Shown piece by piece: positions 1 through 8,369 of a stretch of DNA of 64,000 bases. Position numbers and translations under genes: made by a program. The first letter of the stretch is position 1. Each line of letters begins with the position of its first letter. Source of the stretch: Methylophaga sp. OBS4 (GTDB lineage: Bacteria > Pseudomonadota > Gammaproteobacteria > Nitrosococcales > Methylophagaceae); assembly GCF_026319305.1 (NCBI RefSeq), contig NZ_JAPDMV010000001.1, positions 57,310 to 121,309 of the forward strand, written 5' to 3'. The notes beneath the pieces are model-generated. The model was given only the letters and a program-made list of their open reading frames with translations, did no database searches and was not told where the DNA came from.

Positions 1-1699
1 CTTCATCCAGCGGCGGCATAAATTCGCTGCCCAGTTTGGTAAACGGTGTAATGGTGACAGCCAAGATCGCGATGGCCAGCAGCAATGTAAGCCAGCGCCA
101 GCGGATGGCCAGTCGTAGTATCGGGGTATGAACAAAATGCAAGAGCCGGTTGATCGGGTTCTTGCTTTCGGCGAGGATTTTGCCGCGAATAAAAAGCCCC
201 ATCAGCACCGGTATTAAAGTAATGGCCAATAGCGCCGCCGCCGCCATCGAATAGGTTTTGGTAAATGCCAATGGACCGAACAAGCGGCCTTCCTGGGCCT
301 GTAAGGTAAATACCGGCAGGAAAGACACGGTAATAATCATCAGCGAGAAAAACAGGGCCGGGCCGACTTCCATGGCAGCATGACTGATGTTCAGCCAGCG
401 TTCGGGTTCGGTCAATGGCTGTTTCTTTTCCCTGGTTGCGGCTTCCAGATGTTTATGGGCATTTTCTATCATGACAATCGCACCATCGACCATCGCCCCG
501 ATTGCAATAGCAATGCCGCCCAGCGACATGATGTTGGCGTTGATTCCTTGCCATTTCATGATCATAAAGGCGAGCAGAATGCCTATCGGCAAGGTGATGA
601 TTGCGACAAATGCAGAGCGGGCATGTAACAGGAAAATGATGCAGATCAGACTTACAATCAGTGATTCTTCAATCAGTTTCTCTTTCAGGTTATCCACCGC
701 CCGGTGAATCAGTGTGCTGCGGTCATACACCGGCACAATCTCAACCCCGGCGGGCAGACCTTTTTCCAGTTCGCGTAATTTGCTTTTGACATTGTCGATG
801 GTGGTCAACGCATTTTCGCCGTAACGCATGACGATGACGCCACCGGCGACTTCACCTTCCCCATTTAATTCGGCCAGGCCCCGGCGCAACTCCGGGCCAA
901 GCTGAACCTGGGCGATATCTTCAAGCCGAATCGGTGTGCCGTCTTCCGTCACGCTGATGGCAATGGAACGGATATCCTCCAGTGACTGGATATAACCCAA
1001 ACCGCGCACCATATATTCGGTTTCGGCCATTTCTATCAGCTTGCCGCCAACATCCATATTGGAGCGCTGAATTGCCTGTTTTACCTTGGACAATGGAATG
1101 TTGTAGTTGAGCAGGGCATTAGGATCGACTTCTACCTGATACTGTTTAACAAATCCGCCGATAGCGGCGACTTCTGCGACACCATCCACGGTCTGTAAAG
1201 GATAGCGAAAATACCAGTCCTGAATCGAACGCAGTTGTGACAGATCATGGCGACCTGTTTTATCAATCAAGGCATATTCATAAACCCAACCGACCCCGGT
1301 GGCATCCGGCCCCAGTGTGGGCGTGACTTCCTTGGGCAGTCGGCCGCTGACATAGTTAAGGTATTCCAAAACCCGTGATCGCGCCCAGTACATATCGGTA
1401 CCGTCTTCGAAAATAATATAAACAAAGGACAAGCCGAACAGGGAATAACCCCGTACCGATTTGGTTTTAGGCACTGCCAGCATCGCCGTGGTCAGTGGGT
1501 AAGTGACTTGATCTTCCACTACCTGCGGTGCCTGACCGGGATATTCGGTCAATACAATAACCTGAATATCGGATAAATCCGGTATTGCATCCAGCGCGAT
1601 ATTTTTGACGGCCCAGACACCTCCGATTATCAGTAATATCGTGGTGAGTAAAACCAGGAATTTTTCCCGTATTGAAGCTGCAATAATCTGTTTAATCAT
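1..1699 (-). CDS. cusA: CusA/SilA-type heavy-metal RND efflux pump, partial
   Basis: Inner-membrane proton-driven pump subunit of a tripartite Cu(I)/Ag(I) exporter. It reads leftward from ATG at 1699 and is still open at base 1, so about the first 566 residues are present of the roughly 1040 usual for the family. The N-terminal membrane anchor is followed by the porter region. The fourth membrane helix carries the GAMVDGAIVMIEN signature, which is the CusA/SilA form and not the DFG form of divalent-cation CzcA proteins. It follows the adaptor gene by 4 bases and is the last visible gene of the operon. The methionine-lined export path lies outside the window, so the monovalent assignment rests on this signature and on the CusB-like partner. 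Confidence 0.93.
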   Translation of the reverse strand, partial: MIKQIIAASIREKFLVLLTTILLIIGGVWAVKNIALDAIPDLSDIQVIVLTEYPGQAPQVVEDQVTYPLTTAMLAVPKTKSVRGYSLFGLSFVYIIFEDGTDMYWARSRVLEYLNYVSGRLPKEVTPTLGPDATGVGWVYEYALIDKTGRHDLSQLRSIQDWYFRYPLQTVDGVAEVAAIGGFVKQYQVEVDPNALLNYNIPLSKVKQAIQRSNMDVGGKLIEMAETEYMVRGLGYIQSLEDIRSIAISVTEDGTPIRLEDIAQVQLGPELRRGLAELNGEGEVAGGVIVMRYGENALTTIDNVKSKLRELEKGLPAGVEIVPVYDRSTLIHRAVDNLKEKLIEESLIVSLICIIFLLHARSAFVAIITLPIGILLAFMIMKWQGINANIMSLGGIAIAIGAMVDGAIVMIENAHKHLEAATREKKQPLTEPERWLNISHAAMEVGPALFFSLMIITVSFLPVFTLQAQEGRLFGPLAFTKTYSMAAAALLAITLIPVLMGLFIRGKILAESKNPINRLLHFVHTPILRLAIRWRWLTLLLAIAILAVTITPFTKLGSEFMPPLDE

Positions 1700-1703
1700 C
1701 TTA

Positions 1704-3200
1704 TCACTGCTCCTTGCCAGGTTGTTGTTCTTTCATATCCATCGCTGGCTGGGTATCCGGCATGGTCATGGCGTCGTCAATATCCGCCTTTTCAGCTTGC
1801 ATCGCTTCCAGCATCTTGGCGGTGGATTCGCGCAGTTTGGATTCGGAGTCGATCAGGAACTGGCTAGAGGTGACGACTTGTTCACCTGCCTTAACGCCTT
1901 CCAGGACCTGTGTCATGCCATCAGCCGCCAGCCCGGTTTGTACCGGTCTCGGCTCATATTTTCCCGGCCCGCGTACCACGAACACCTGCTCTTGTTCTCC
2001 GGAGCGGATAATCGCTTCTGATGGCACCGTCACCGCATCCATTTGTTGCTGTGTTTTGATGGTCACATTGGCAAGGGTATCGGGTTTCAGCAGCAAATCA
2101 GGGTTATCAAATACCAGTCTGACCTTGATAGTACGGGTTTTGGATTCGGCATAAGGGTAGATATAGGATAAAAATCCTTTAAAAACTTTACCGGGAAAGG
2201 CGGTGAGGCGCATCTCCACCGGATCATTTACCTGCACCCAGGGCAGATCAGATTCGTAAACCTGGGCAATCACCCAGACTTTGCTTAAATCAGCCAGCAT
2301 GAAGAGTTCGGTTTGGGGGGTAACATATTGACCTTCACGGGCACCGATATGAATAACCGTGCCATTGAAAGGCGAATGAATATGCAGATCCTTTTGAATA
2401 TTGCCGGTTTGTTCCAAATCACGAATCTGATGTTCAGGCACATCAAGCAGCTCCAGTCTTTCACGAGCTGAACTCGCCATTTGCTCAGCACTGAGACGAA
2501 TGTCCTTAAACGGACTTTCTTTCAGGGTCTCAGCGCTTTTCAGTGCCAAAAGGTATTCCTGGCTACTGGTCACCAATTGCGGGGAATAAATACTCAGTAG
2601 CATGGTGTTTTTCTTCACTGTCATACCGGTTTTGTCGACAAATAGTTTCTGGATCCAGCCTTCCGTTTTTGGATGCAGGCGAGTGATACGTTCTTCGTTA
2701 TAGCTCACCTTGCCGACGGTACGAATATTGTGCGACAAAGCTTGAACTTTGGCTTCAGCGGTACGGACGCCGATATTTTGTACAGTGACCGGATCGATTC
2801 TGACGGTGCCGATCGCTTCGTTTGGCGGTATCGAATCATCGTCGGCATAAACCGGAATATAATCCATGCCCATATCATCTTTCATCGGTACCGCTGAGGT
2901 GATGTCCGGGTTCATCGGGTGACGGTAAAACAATATTTTCGGCTTTTTTGTCGTTTGTTTTTGTTTATCGTCGGCATAAACCGGAATGTAATTCATGCCC
3001 ATATCATCTTTCATCGGTACCGCTGAGGTGATGTCCGGATTCATCGGGTTGCGATAGAACAGGGGGTTAGCTTCTTCAGCAGGCATCTGATCCCGATCCG
3101 TCATGGGCGTGGACATGTGCTGGTTGTACCAAAACAACGCCCCCGCGCCGGTAGCAATACCGATAAGCAGAAACAGCAAGGCAGTGATAATTTTATTCAT
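1704..3200 (-). CDS. cusB: CusB-type periplasmic adaptor with duplicated metal-binding domain
   Basis: Membrane-fusion protein linking the RND pump to the TolC-type channel. An N-terminal membrane anchor (about residues 5-25) is followed by two nearly identical heavy-metal-binding domains (YRxPMNPDI...PMKDDMGM...YIPVYADD) about 43 residues apart, then hairpin, lipoyl and beta-barrel regions, and a Met/Gln-rich tail. Most relatives have one such domain. ATG at 3200 is preferred: GAGG lies 8-11 bases upstream, and the in-frame GTG codons further upstream would only add residues before the anchor. The start overlaps the end of the channel gene by 8 bases, so translation is probably coupled. Confidence 0.92.
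   Translation of the reverse strand: MNKIITALLFLLIGIATGAGALFWYNQHMSTPMTDRDQMPAEEANPLFYRNPMNPDITSAVPMKDDMGMNYIPVYADDKQKQTTKKPKILFYRHPMNPDITSAVPMKDDMGMDYIPVYADDDSIPPNEAIGTVRIDPVTVQNIGVRTAEAKVQALSHNIRTVGKVSYNEERITRLHPKTEGWIQKLFVDKTGMTVKKNTMLLSIYSPQLVTSSQEYLLALKSAETLKESPFKDIRLSAEQMASSARERLELLDVPEHQIRDLEQTGNIQKDLHIHSPFNGTVIHIGAREGQYVTPQTELFMLADLSKVWVIAQVYESDLPWVQVNDPVEMRLTAFPGKVFKGFLSYIYPYAESKTRTIKVRLVFDNPDLLLKPDTLANVTIKTQQQMDAVTVPSEAIIRSGEQEQVFVVRGPGKYEPRPVQTGLAADGMTQVLEGVKAGEQVVTSSQFLIDSESKLRESTAKMLEAMQAEKADIDDAMTMPDTQPAMDMKEQQPGKEQ
2838..3060 (-). repeat. Tandem duplication encoding the metal-binding domain of CusB
   Basis: Bases 2838-2931 and 2967-3060 are near-identical direct copies with a period of 129 bases (43 codons), so the reading frame is kept. 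The two encoded domains differ at only two or three residues (N/H and N/D exchanges). High DNA identity, including synonymous sites, points to a recent duplication. Confidence 0.85.
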
Positions 3201-4548
3201 GGAGATCGTCCTCACCAACACTGGCAGTCAATTTGGCGAGCGTCGTTTTCGCTTCGCTGATCACCTGCCAGAGCGTGGTTTCGTAGTTATAGAGGGTAAT
3301 TTGGGCGCGAACCAGGTTGAGAAAGTCGACCTTGTTCACCTGATAACCTGCCAGCATTGAGGCCACGGTTTGACGGGCCTGCGGGATAATGCCGGTTTGC
3401 AGTAATGCCTGCTGCTTTCTGGCCTGCTGATAGGCGGTTATTGATGTGCTGATGTCCGACTGCACTGACGTCCATTCATCCTGCAACGCAAACTGTTGTC
3501 GTTTCACTTCGCTGTTACGCTGGGATATCGCCATTTTCTGCTTGCGCTCGGCAAACAAAGGCACACTGACACCGAGTTGCAATGACAGAAAATCACTGCG
3601 GGATGAGCGATCAATATCATGGCCCCGACGCAGACCGTAGCCGGCAGACAGTTTGAAGTCCGGTAACAGATCTTTTTCAGCGAGTTGTTTGCGTGTTTGT
3701 GCGGCATCAACCAGCCGCCGTTGCTGTTCGAGAACGGGGCGGTTTTCTTTGGCCAGTTCAAAGATTTGGTGCCTGGGTTTCAATGCCGGCAGTGCCAGTT
3801 CGTTTTGTTCCTGCCGAGGTAATTCAATATGCGTGTCAGTGGGGCGGTTCAGCAAGGCATTAAGACGGGCAGCTTCCTGCTCACGCATGCTGAGCAGTTG
3901 AATATCACGGTCGATTAGCTTCGATAATTCCAGCTGAGCCAGTAACACGTCCTGCTGTAAACCCTGGCCGACGCGGTATTTTACCTGGGCGATTTCAACA
4001 AATTGCCTGAGCAGGGTTTTATTCAGATCGACGATACCAATGGCTTTATCGAGATAGAAAAGCCGCCACCATAATGTTTTCACATCACGCAGCAGATGCT
4101 GACGAAATTCGGCTGTATCTTGAACAGCCGCATCAGCAAGCAGGCTGGCAGTTTTTTCCTGTAATGCCAGTTTGCCGGGATAAGGCAATTGCTGACTGAT
4201 ACCGAGCTGCCACTGGGTCATCGGTTCCTGACCGATATCGAAACTGTCTACCGGCATATTAGCCAGACCAAAACTGATAACGGGATCGGGCAGGGTGCCG
4301 GCCTGTGAAGGAACAGCTGCCATTGCCTCCGCCCGGGCCTGCATTTCAGCCAGCCCGGGATTATCCTGTTCAACCAGTCTTAACGCCTGTTCAAGACTCA
4401 GCGATTTTGTGGTGATTGACTGTTGTTCAGTCTGTTCGGTTTGTTCCGGCAGGGCCAGGTCCAATTCGTCTGCAAAAGAGGGCGTTACCACTATAAATAG
4501 CAGAGACAGGCATAAAGCTTTAGTTAATAAATGATGTAAGTTACACAT
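3193..4548 (-). CDS. cusC: TolC-family outer-membrane channel (CusC-like)
   Basis: Outer-membrane factor of the Cus-type exporter, 451 residues. A signal peptide (about residues 1-26, ending ...SFA-DE) is followed by two tandem OEP repeats. Long amphipathic segments rich in Gln, Ala and Leu form the periplasmic tunnel. A short acidic/Gln-rich stretch (EQTEQTEQQ) follows the signal peptide. The gene is first in the channel-adaptor-pump order usual for Cus/Czc operons and overlaps cusB by 8 bases. ATG at 4548 has AGGG about 10 bases upstream. Symbol assigned from context, because TolC-family members are hard to tell apart. Confidence 0.88.
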   Translation of the reverse strand: MCNLHHLLTKALCLSLLFIVVTPSFADELDLALPEQTEQTEQQSITTKSLSLEQALRLVEQDNPGLAEMQARAEAMAAVPSQAGTLPDPVISFGLANMPVDSFDIGQEPMTQWQLGISQQLPYPGKLALQEKTASLLADAAVQDTAEFRQHLLRDVKTLWWRLFYLDKAIGIVDLNKTLLRQFVEIAQVKYRVGQGLQQDVLLAQLELSKLIDRDIQLLSMREQEAARLNALLNRPTDTHIELPRQEQNELALPALKPRHQIFELAKENRPVLEQQRRLVDAAQTRKQLAEKDLLPDFKLSAGYGLRRGHDIDRSSRSDFLSLQLGVSVPLFAERKQKMAISQRNSEVKRQQFALQDEWTSVQSDISTSITAYQQARKQQALLQTGIIPQARQTVASMLAGYQVNKVDFLNLVRAQITLYNYETTLWQVISEAKTTLAKLTASVGEDDLHE

Positions 4549-4664
4549 GATCTTTTACCCTGAAATAAGGATAAATACAGCGTGATAAGCACGCAGCGAC
4601 TCAGCTTTCAGTCGGGCAGATAAAGCATGGGCTTTATCGACACCATTAAAAAAGCAGGATCAGA

Positions 4665-5021
4665 TCAGGCGGATATAGGGGGTCTGAATAACAGGGAGAT
4701 TACTTGCAGGGGATGTTTATCAGCCACTGTCAGGGGGGCAAGATACAGGCTCCGGACAACAGACAACTGATAAGTTTGGGTGGCTATGGCAGTGCTGGTG
4801 AAACAGCCGCTGTGAGAAGCGTTGCACTTATGCGTATCATCGCAATGACCGCATTTCTTGTTGTCTTGCTGGTGATGGCAGGCGTTCATATCCATCTCGG
4901 CCATCATCGCTGCATTGTCGGCTTCAGCGGGCATATCAGGCATGGCATTGGCCATCAGCGGTGATAATGACAACACCATCGCCAGATAAATCAACATCAA
5001 ATTTTTAGCCAGTTTAGCCAA
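4665..5021 (-). CDS. Small secreted Cys/His/Met-rich protein
   Basis: 118 residues. A hydrophobic N-terminus looks like a signal peptide ending near ...LMANA. The mature part starts Met/Asp-rich and contains a cluster of Cys and His (ACHHQQ, KCGHCDDTHKC, SGC) typical of periplasmic soft-metal ligands. Small proteins of this kind are common next to copper and silver exporters. It lies upstream of the channel gene in the same direction and 11 bases downstream of another small secreted protein, so it is probably in the cus operon. I do not recognise a named family. A copper-chaperone or sensing role is inference only. Confidence 0.7.
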   Translation of the reverse strand: MAKLAKNLMLIYLAMVLSLSPLMANAMPDMPAEADNAAMMAEMDMNACHHQQDNKKCGHCDDTHKCNASHSGCFTSTAIATQTYQLSVVRSLYLAPLTVADKHPLQVISLLFRPPISA

Positions 5022-5032
5022 ACTTGATTACC

Positions 5033-5428
5033 TTATTGTGCTCGCTGTTGTTTGAACTCTGCTTCGATGATTTCCAGCGTCGGCGGAATCGCATCACAAC
5101 TTGTCACATCGCCTGTGCATTTGATGCATTCAAAAGCTTTCCAGCCGGTGGCGATATATTTTTCTTTATTCGGGCTATCCAGACGGTTAGCAATGCCTAT
5201 TGTAGCCTTAGCTCGGGTAGAAATATAGCCAAATTCCGACTGACAGGCTTTCAACTGAGAAAGATCGTTATTAACATCATATTTTTCATGGATTTCCTGA
5301 CCAGCCTGATGAAGATAATGTAACTCTGAATAGAGTTTTTGCAGCGTATCATCACTATGACGATAGACATTACCCGCCTGGGCGGCGAATGAGATAAAAA
5401 GCAATGAAATGATAAGGCTGAATTTCAA
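5033..5428 (-). CDS. Secreted hypothetical protein, first gene of the cus cluster
   Basis: About 131 residues if started at TTG 5428. That start is chosen because AGGGAG lies 9 bases upstream and the protein then opens directly with a clean signal peptide (MKFSLIISLLFISFAAQA). A GTG at 5464 would add 12 residues and has no ribosome-binding site. The mature part is helical, with conserved-looking Cys pairs (KAC, ECIKC, SC) that could form periplasmic disulfides. Family not recognised. The gene is the first in a leftward run continuing into the cus genes. Confidence 0.6.
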   Translation of the reverse strand: MKFSLIISLLFISFAAQAGNVYRHSDDTLQKLYSELHYLHQAGQEIHEKYDVNNDLSQLKACQSEFGYISTRAKATIGIANRLDSPNKEKYIATGWKAFECIKCTGDVTSCDAIPPTLEIIEAEFKQQRAQ

Positions 5429-5841
5429 TGAACTGCTCCCTGTTAATAACTTGGATATAGGCACATCATAATCGAATAAGTTCTGTGCGGGCTATAAATG
5501 GTTTTCACGGTCCTGCATGGGAAGTCCTATGATTAACCTAGGGTGTCCCAGACAGCCCGTCATTTCAACCACGAGGTGACAAACCGCAGTGGGATGCAAT
5601 CCAGTCCCACTGTGATAACCAGTAGATACTCTGTTTCGACTCCTGGGGCTTTTGCTTTTTACGTAGTTGCATAGGCTTAGTTATAAGGGCCCCAAATTAT
5701 CGGCAGCATTGTGCTAGATACTTATTAATTAGTTGATGTTCACTTTCTTTCCAGTCTGCTTTTTAGGATCATGATTTTTCAACAATAACGAAGCTCTGTT
5801 TGTATGGTAAGCCTTTGGTTTACATGATCATCCTGTTCTAT
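5429..5841. other. Intergenic region upstream of the cus cluster
   Basis: No convincing gene. A hairpin at 5587-5612 (CAGTGGGA / TCCCACTG, 10-base loop) is the only clear structure. It has no T-run on either side, so it is not an obvious terminator. The promoter of the leftward cus run and of the rightward DUF5676 gene must both lie in this interval. Confidence 0.5.
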
Positions 5842-5862
5842 ACCCTTTGGGCTGGCAAGGGT
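5842..5862 (+). promoter_or_regulatory. Candidate MerR-family operator
   Basis: A 21-base interrupted palindrome, ACCCTT-N9-AAGGGT, with the arm sequence and overall length of CueR/CadR/PbrR-type operators. A TAATAT element starts directly after the right arm. The -35 side is poor (TATACC against TTGACC). It sits 36 bases before the DUF5676 gene, so it could make that gene metal-responsive. Confidence 0.4.
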
Positions 5863-5897
5863 AATATAGGACTTGGGATAAGGTAAAGGAGAGTGTT

Positions 5898-6152
5898 ATG
5901 AAACTGGATGCAATAAAGTTCGGTCTGGCATGGGCGGCTACCTTTGCGATTGGCTGGGTAATATGTAGTTTGTTAGTCATCGCCTTACCTGGCAGCATGA
6001 TGCAAATGTCAGGACATATGCTGCATAGCGACTTATCAGGTATGCAATGGCATATCGGGCCACTTGTGTTGTTTTATGGCCTGATTGGCTGGACTATCGT
6101 TGCCGGGGTAACAGGCTGGTTGGTAGCGTTAATCTATAACAAACTGCTATAA
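5898..6152 (+). CDS. DUF5676 family small membrane protein
   Basis: 84 residues with two predicted membrane helices (about residues 8-30 and 52-76). A Met/His-rich connecting loop (MMQMSGHMLHSD, then MQWH) could bind copper or silver. Pattern and length match the DUF5676 family, which often travels with copper-resistance genes. AAAGGAGAG upstream of ATG 5898 is a strong ribosome-binding site. A candidate MerR-type operator lies just upstream. The function is unknown. A role in metal handling at the inner membrane is inferred from the loop and neighbours. Confidence 0.75.
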   Translation: MKLDAIKFGLAWAATFAIGWVICSLLVIALPGSMMQMSGHMLHSDLSGMQWHIGPLVLFYGLIGWTIVAGVTGWLVALIYNKLL

Positions 6153-6189
6153 CGTTCTGCTAAATACTATGAACGGCCGGCAACTGCTG

Positions 6190-6278
6190 GAGGCGTATCT
6201 TTTTGCCAGCTGATTTGCTCATAGAGACCGATTCAGTAATAACCGTAATTGGCTGCGGACAGTATTTCTTAATTCCAA
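6190..6278 (-). pseudogene. Degenerate copy of the 3' end of the lycopene-cyclase-domain gene
   Basis: About 88 bases match the last codons of the intact gene at 7497-8210 (compare 7518-7606), with scattered substitutions. The leftward translation still reads SAANYGYYW.GLYEQISWQKDTP, against ASFGYYWTGLYEHISWQKDTP in the intact protein. The upstream part of the gene is absent. The fragment is separated from the intact copy by the methyltransferase and DUF2933 genes, so a duplication or insertion has rearranged this interval. Confidence 0.75.
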
Positions 6279-6407
6279 CCCTAAAATCACTATGATATAG
6301 AAATAAAAAAAGGGCTTGACCGCCAGGACCACGACGGTGAACAGAATGACAACCGGTTTCTCGTGAAACCAGCGGCAGGAATCAATAGGGTCATTGATTT
6401 CAACATT

Positions 6408-7028
6408 CTACGGAACAGTTTTCCGAAATAAACAGTAGATAAAACTTTGCTCATTACCTGTTGGAGTCTGGTGCAACTCGCGCTCATGGCCGAGCAGAAG
6501 AAACGAGTCACCAACTTCTGCATGTAGTTCTTCAACGCTATAGCGCATAACGGGAAGACCGCTGCATGTGGTCGGGCCGTCTTCTGCAAAGGTCGCGATG
6601 ATGATGAGCCCGCCTTGTTTGACCGAACGAAGCATGGTTCTGATATAGGTGTGCCGGTCCTCCGGACTGGTGAGAAAATGGAAGACAGCCCTGTCATGCC
6701 AGAGATCGTATGCCCGATCAGGAAGCTCGGTATCCAGGATATTGGCCTCCAGCCACTGCACTTCGGATTGTCGATCGCCCAGTCTGGTTCTGGCAGAGGA
6801 TAACGCTTCTCTGGCGATATCAAGCACCGTGATGTTTTGATAACCATCAGCCAGCAGCTCGTCAACGAGTATTGAGGCGCCACCGCCCACATCAATAATT
6901 GAGGCTGTTGCTGGCGTGTTGGCTTTTCGGATTAACTTCAGCGAATGTTCCGCATGCTGCTGAAACCAACTGACCTTGTTTGTGGCCTTTGTTGAATAGA
7001 TTTTTTCCCAATGTTTTTTCGTGTGCAT
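6408..7028 (-). CDS. Class I SAM-dependent methyltransferase
   Basis: 206 residues, usual length for a stand-alone methyltransferase domain. Motif I is VGGGAS (about residues 46-52), followed by the acidic end of strand 2 (LDIA), LEANILD, and the motif IV region DLWHDRAVFHFL, as in the TPMT/tellurite-type branch of small-molecule methyltransferases. The N-terminal KKHWEKIYSTKATNKVSWFQ is typical of that subgroup. The substrate cannot be read from the sequence. It lies between metal-related membrane proteins, so a role with toxic thiols or metalloids is possible but unproven. GGAG lies 4 bases before ATG 7028. Confidence 0.85.
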   Translation of the reverse strand: MHTKKHWEKIYSTKATNKVSWFQQHAEHSLKLIRKANTPATASIIDVGGGASILVDELLADGYQNITVLDIAREALSSARTRLGDRQSEVQWLEANILDTELPDRAYDLWHDRAVFHFLTSPEDRHTYIRTMLRSVKQGGLIIIATFAEDGPTTCSGLPVMRYSVEELHAEVGDSFLLLGHERELHQTPTGNEQSFIYCLFRKTVP

Positions 7029-7150
7029 AGAACTCCGGATAACTTTCAGGCAGACTGTTTTATTTGTCTATTACTTTCAAATTGCAGTTAACAGCATGTC
7101 TGGGAAACCAGGGGGGTAACAAATCAAGCTGGGTGGCCTCTTGAGCTCTG

Positions 7151-7381
7151 TTATTCATCAGTTGATTCTTTGCCATGATGTTTACCATGTCCGTGACCGA
7201 AAATATGCATCAACGGACAAGCCAGCAGGATTAAATAGGGCAAGAACAGCGCAAAGTGATAAAAATGCTCGGTCAGTAACCAGTAACTGATCGCTGCCAA
7301 AACAACAGTCAGGACAACGCCGCGCCATGACAAAAACCAGGCAACAAAACCTTTAGGTACGGTTTGATGATGTGGATGCAT
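7151..7381 (-). CDS. DUF2933 family membrane protein
   Basis: 76 residues. Two hydrophobic segments (about residues 12-34 and 40-60) end in CPLMHIFGHGHGKHHGKE, the His-rich tail of the DUF2933 family. Such genes commonly sit beside copper- and silver-resistance operons and are thought to be inner-membrane proteins of unknown role. The His-rich tail and the CPLMH motif are plausible metal ligands. AAGGA lies 9 bases before ATG 7381. It lies downstream of the lycopene-cyclase-domain gene in the same direction, separated by a heptanucleotide repeat. Confidence 0.8.
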   Translation of the reverse strand: MHPHHQTVPKGFVAWFLSWRGVVLTVVLAAISYWLLTEHFYHFALFLPYLILLACPLMHIFGHGHGKHHGKESTDE

Positions 7382-7419
7382 GTCATTATTCCTTATCAGT
7401 GAAAATCATGTTGGCTGAC

Positions 7420-7454
7420 CCTTGAGCCTTGAGCCTTGAGCCTTGAGCCTTGAG
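7420..7454. repeat. Heptanucleotide tandem repeat (CCTTGAG)x5
   Basis: Five perfect copies of CCTTGAG lie between the stop of the lycopene-cyclase-domain gene and the start of the DUF2933 gene. Seven-base arrays of this kind are prone to slippage. This one is intergenic, so length changes would alter spacing and not a reading frame. Confidence 0.9.
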
Positions 7455-7496
7455 CTTAGCGTTAACCCATACCAGCAGCTTAAAGCTGCTTTATCG

Positions 7497-8210
7497 TTAT
7501 ACGGCAGAGGGCACGGCAGGGGTATCTTTTTGCCAGCTGATATGTTCATAGAGCCCGGTCCAGTAATAACCGAAACTGGCTGCAAACAGCATTTCTTCAA
7601 TTGGAATACCGAATACAAACAGCTCGCTTAACACTGCCAGATTCCATACCCGTTCGATATAGCCGGGCGCCAGCCACTCCAGTCCGACGATAAATACAGT
7701 GTAATAAGCCAGGAATAAAGCGCTGCCTATCAGACTTTTCAGAGCCAGATCCCGCCGGCATAAACTGTTGGCGATGCCGCCCGCCACCATGGCGATAATA
7801 GCCGTGTAAATAATATTCCAGGGAGCCATTACGGCTAAAATCGGGAACACGATAAACGGTATGCTGATGGCCAGCAGATGATAACGATGTACAGCATGAT
7901 GCCGTTCCCAAGGTGACACGGGATATAAGTTACGTCCTGACACTATATTGTAAAAAACGGCACCGACACCCCCGATTCCAAAGCAGAAAATCAGGCTTTC
8001 GAGATCAAAGCCGGTCTTGATGGCGAGATTAAAGAGGCTGGGTGGTGACCAGTATTCGGGGACAAACAACGGCTCGGTCAAACCAAACAGCATGGTGATA
8101 AGGCTCATTCTGAACATGACAGCCCGGTAACGGGGAAACCACCCATACAATATCAGCCAAGGTATTAAAAATGCGGTTGCCCAAAATAACCAGATATATT
8201 GTTCGTCCAT
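7497..8210 (-). CDS. Lycopene-cyclase-domain membrane protein
   Basis: 237 residues with about seven predicted membrane helices. It carries the IPIEEMLF motif (PxEE) near the C-terminus, a hallmark of the CrtYc/CrtYd and archaeal-type lycopene cyclase domain. The two half-repeats expected of the fused cyclase are both suggested (GLTEPLFVPEYW near residue 45 and GIPIEEMLFAASFGYYW near 205). No carotenoid genes are nearby, so cyclisation of a carotenoid is not supported by context. GAGGCAAAAA precedes ATG 8210. A degenerate copy of its 3' end lies at 6190-6278. Confidence 0.78.
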   Translation of the reverse strand: MDEQYIWLFWATAFLIPWLILYGWFPRYRAVMFRMSLITMLFGLTEPLFVPEYWSPPSLFNLAIKTGFDLESLIFCFGIGGVGAVFYNIVSGRNLYPVSPWERHHAVHRYHLLAISIPFIVFPILAVMAPWNIIYTAIIAMVAGGIANSLCRRDLALKSLIGSALFLAYYTVFIVGLEWLAPGYIERVWNLAVLSELFVFGIPIEEMLFAASFGYYWTGLYEHISWQKDTPAVPSAV

Positions 8211-8369
8211 TTTTTGCCTCGTGGCGTTCAGTGTTACGTGGAGGTAATTGTGTTGCAGCAGATTGCCTTGTGATAAGTAGCTATACAGAGATGGTTACAG
8301 TCTCTGAAAATCATAAGCCGCCGCCTCCTCTGAAGAAGCATCTGGAGCTAAACTCGAACGGGCTAACAC

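Noticed and set aside
6290..6895. Long open frame overlapping the methyltransferase gene on the same strand
   Set aside because: The methyltransferase frame carries the family motifs; the other is composition-driven.
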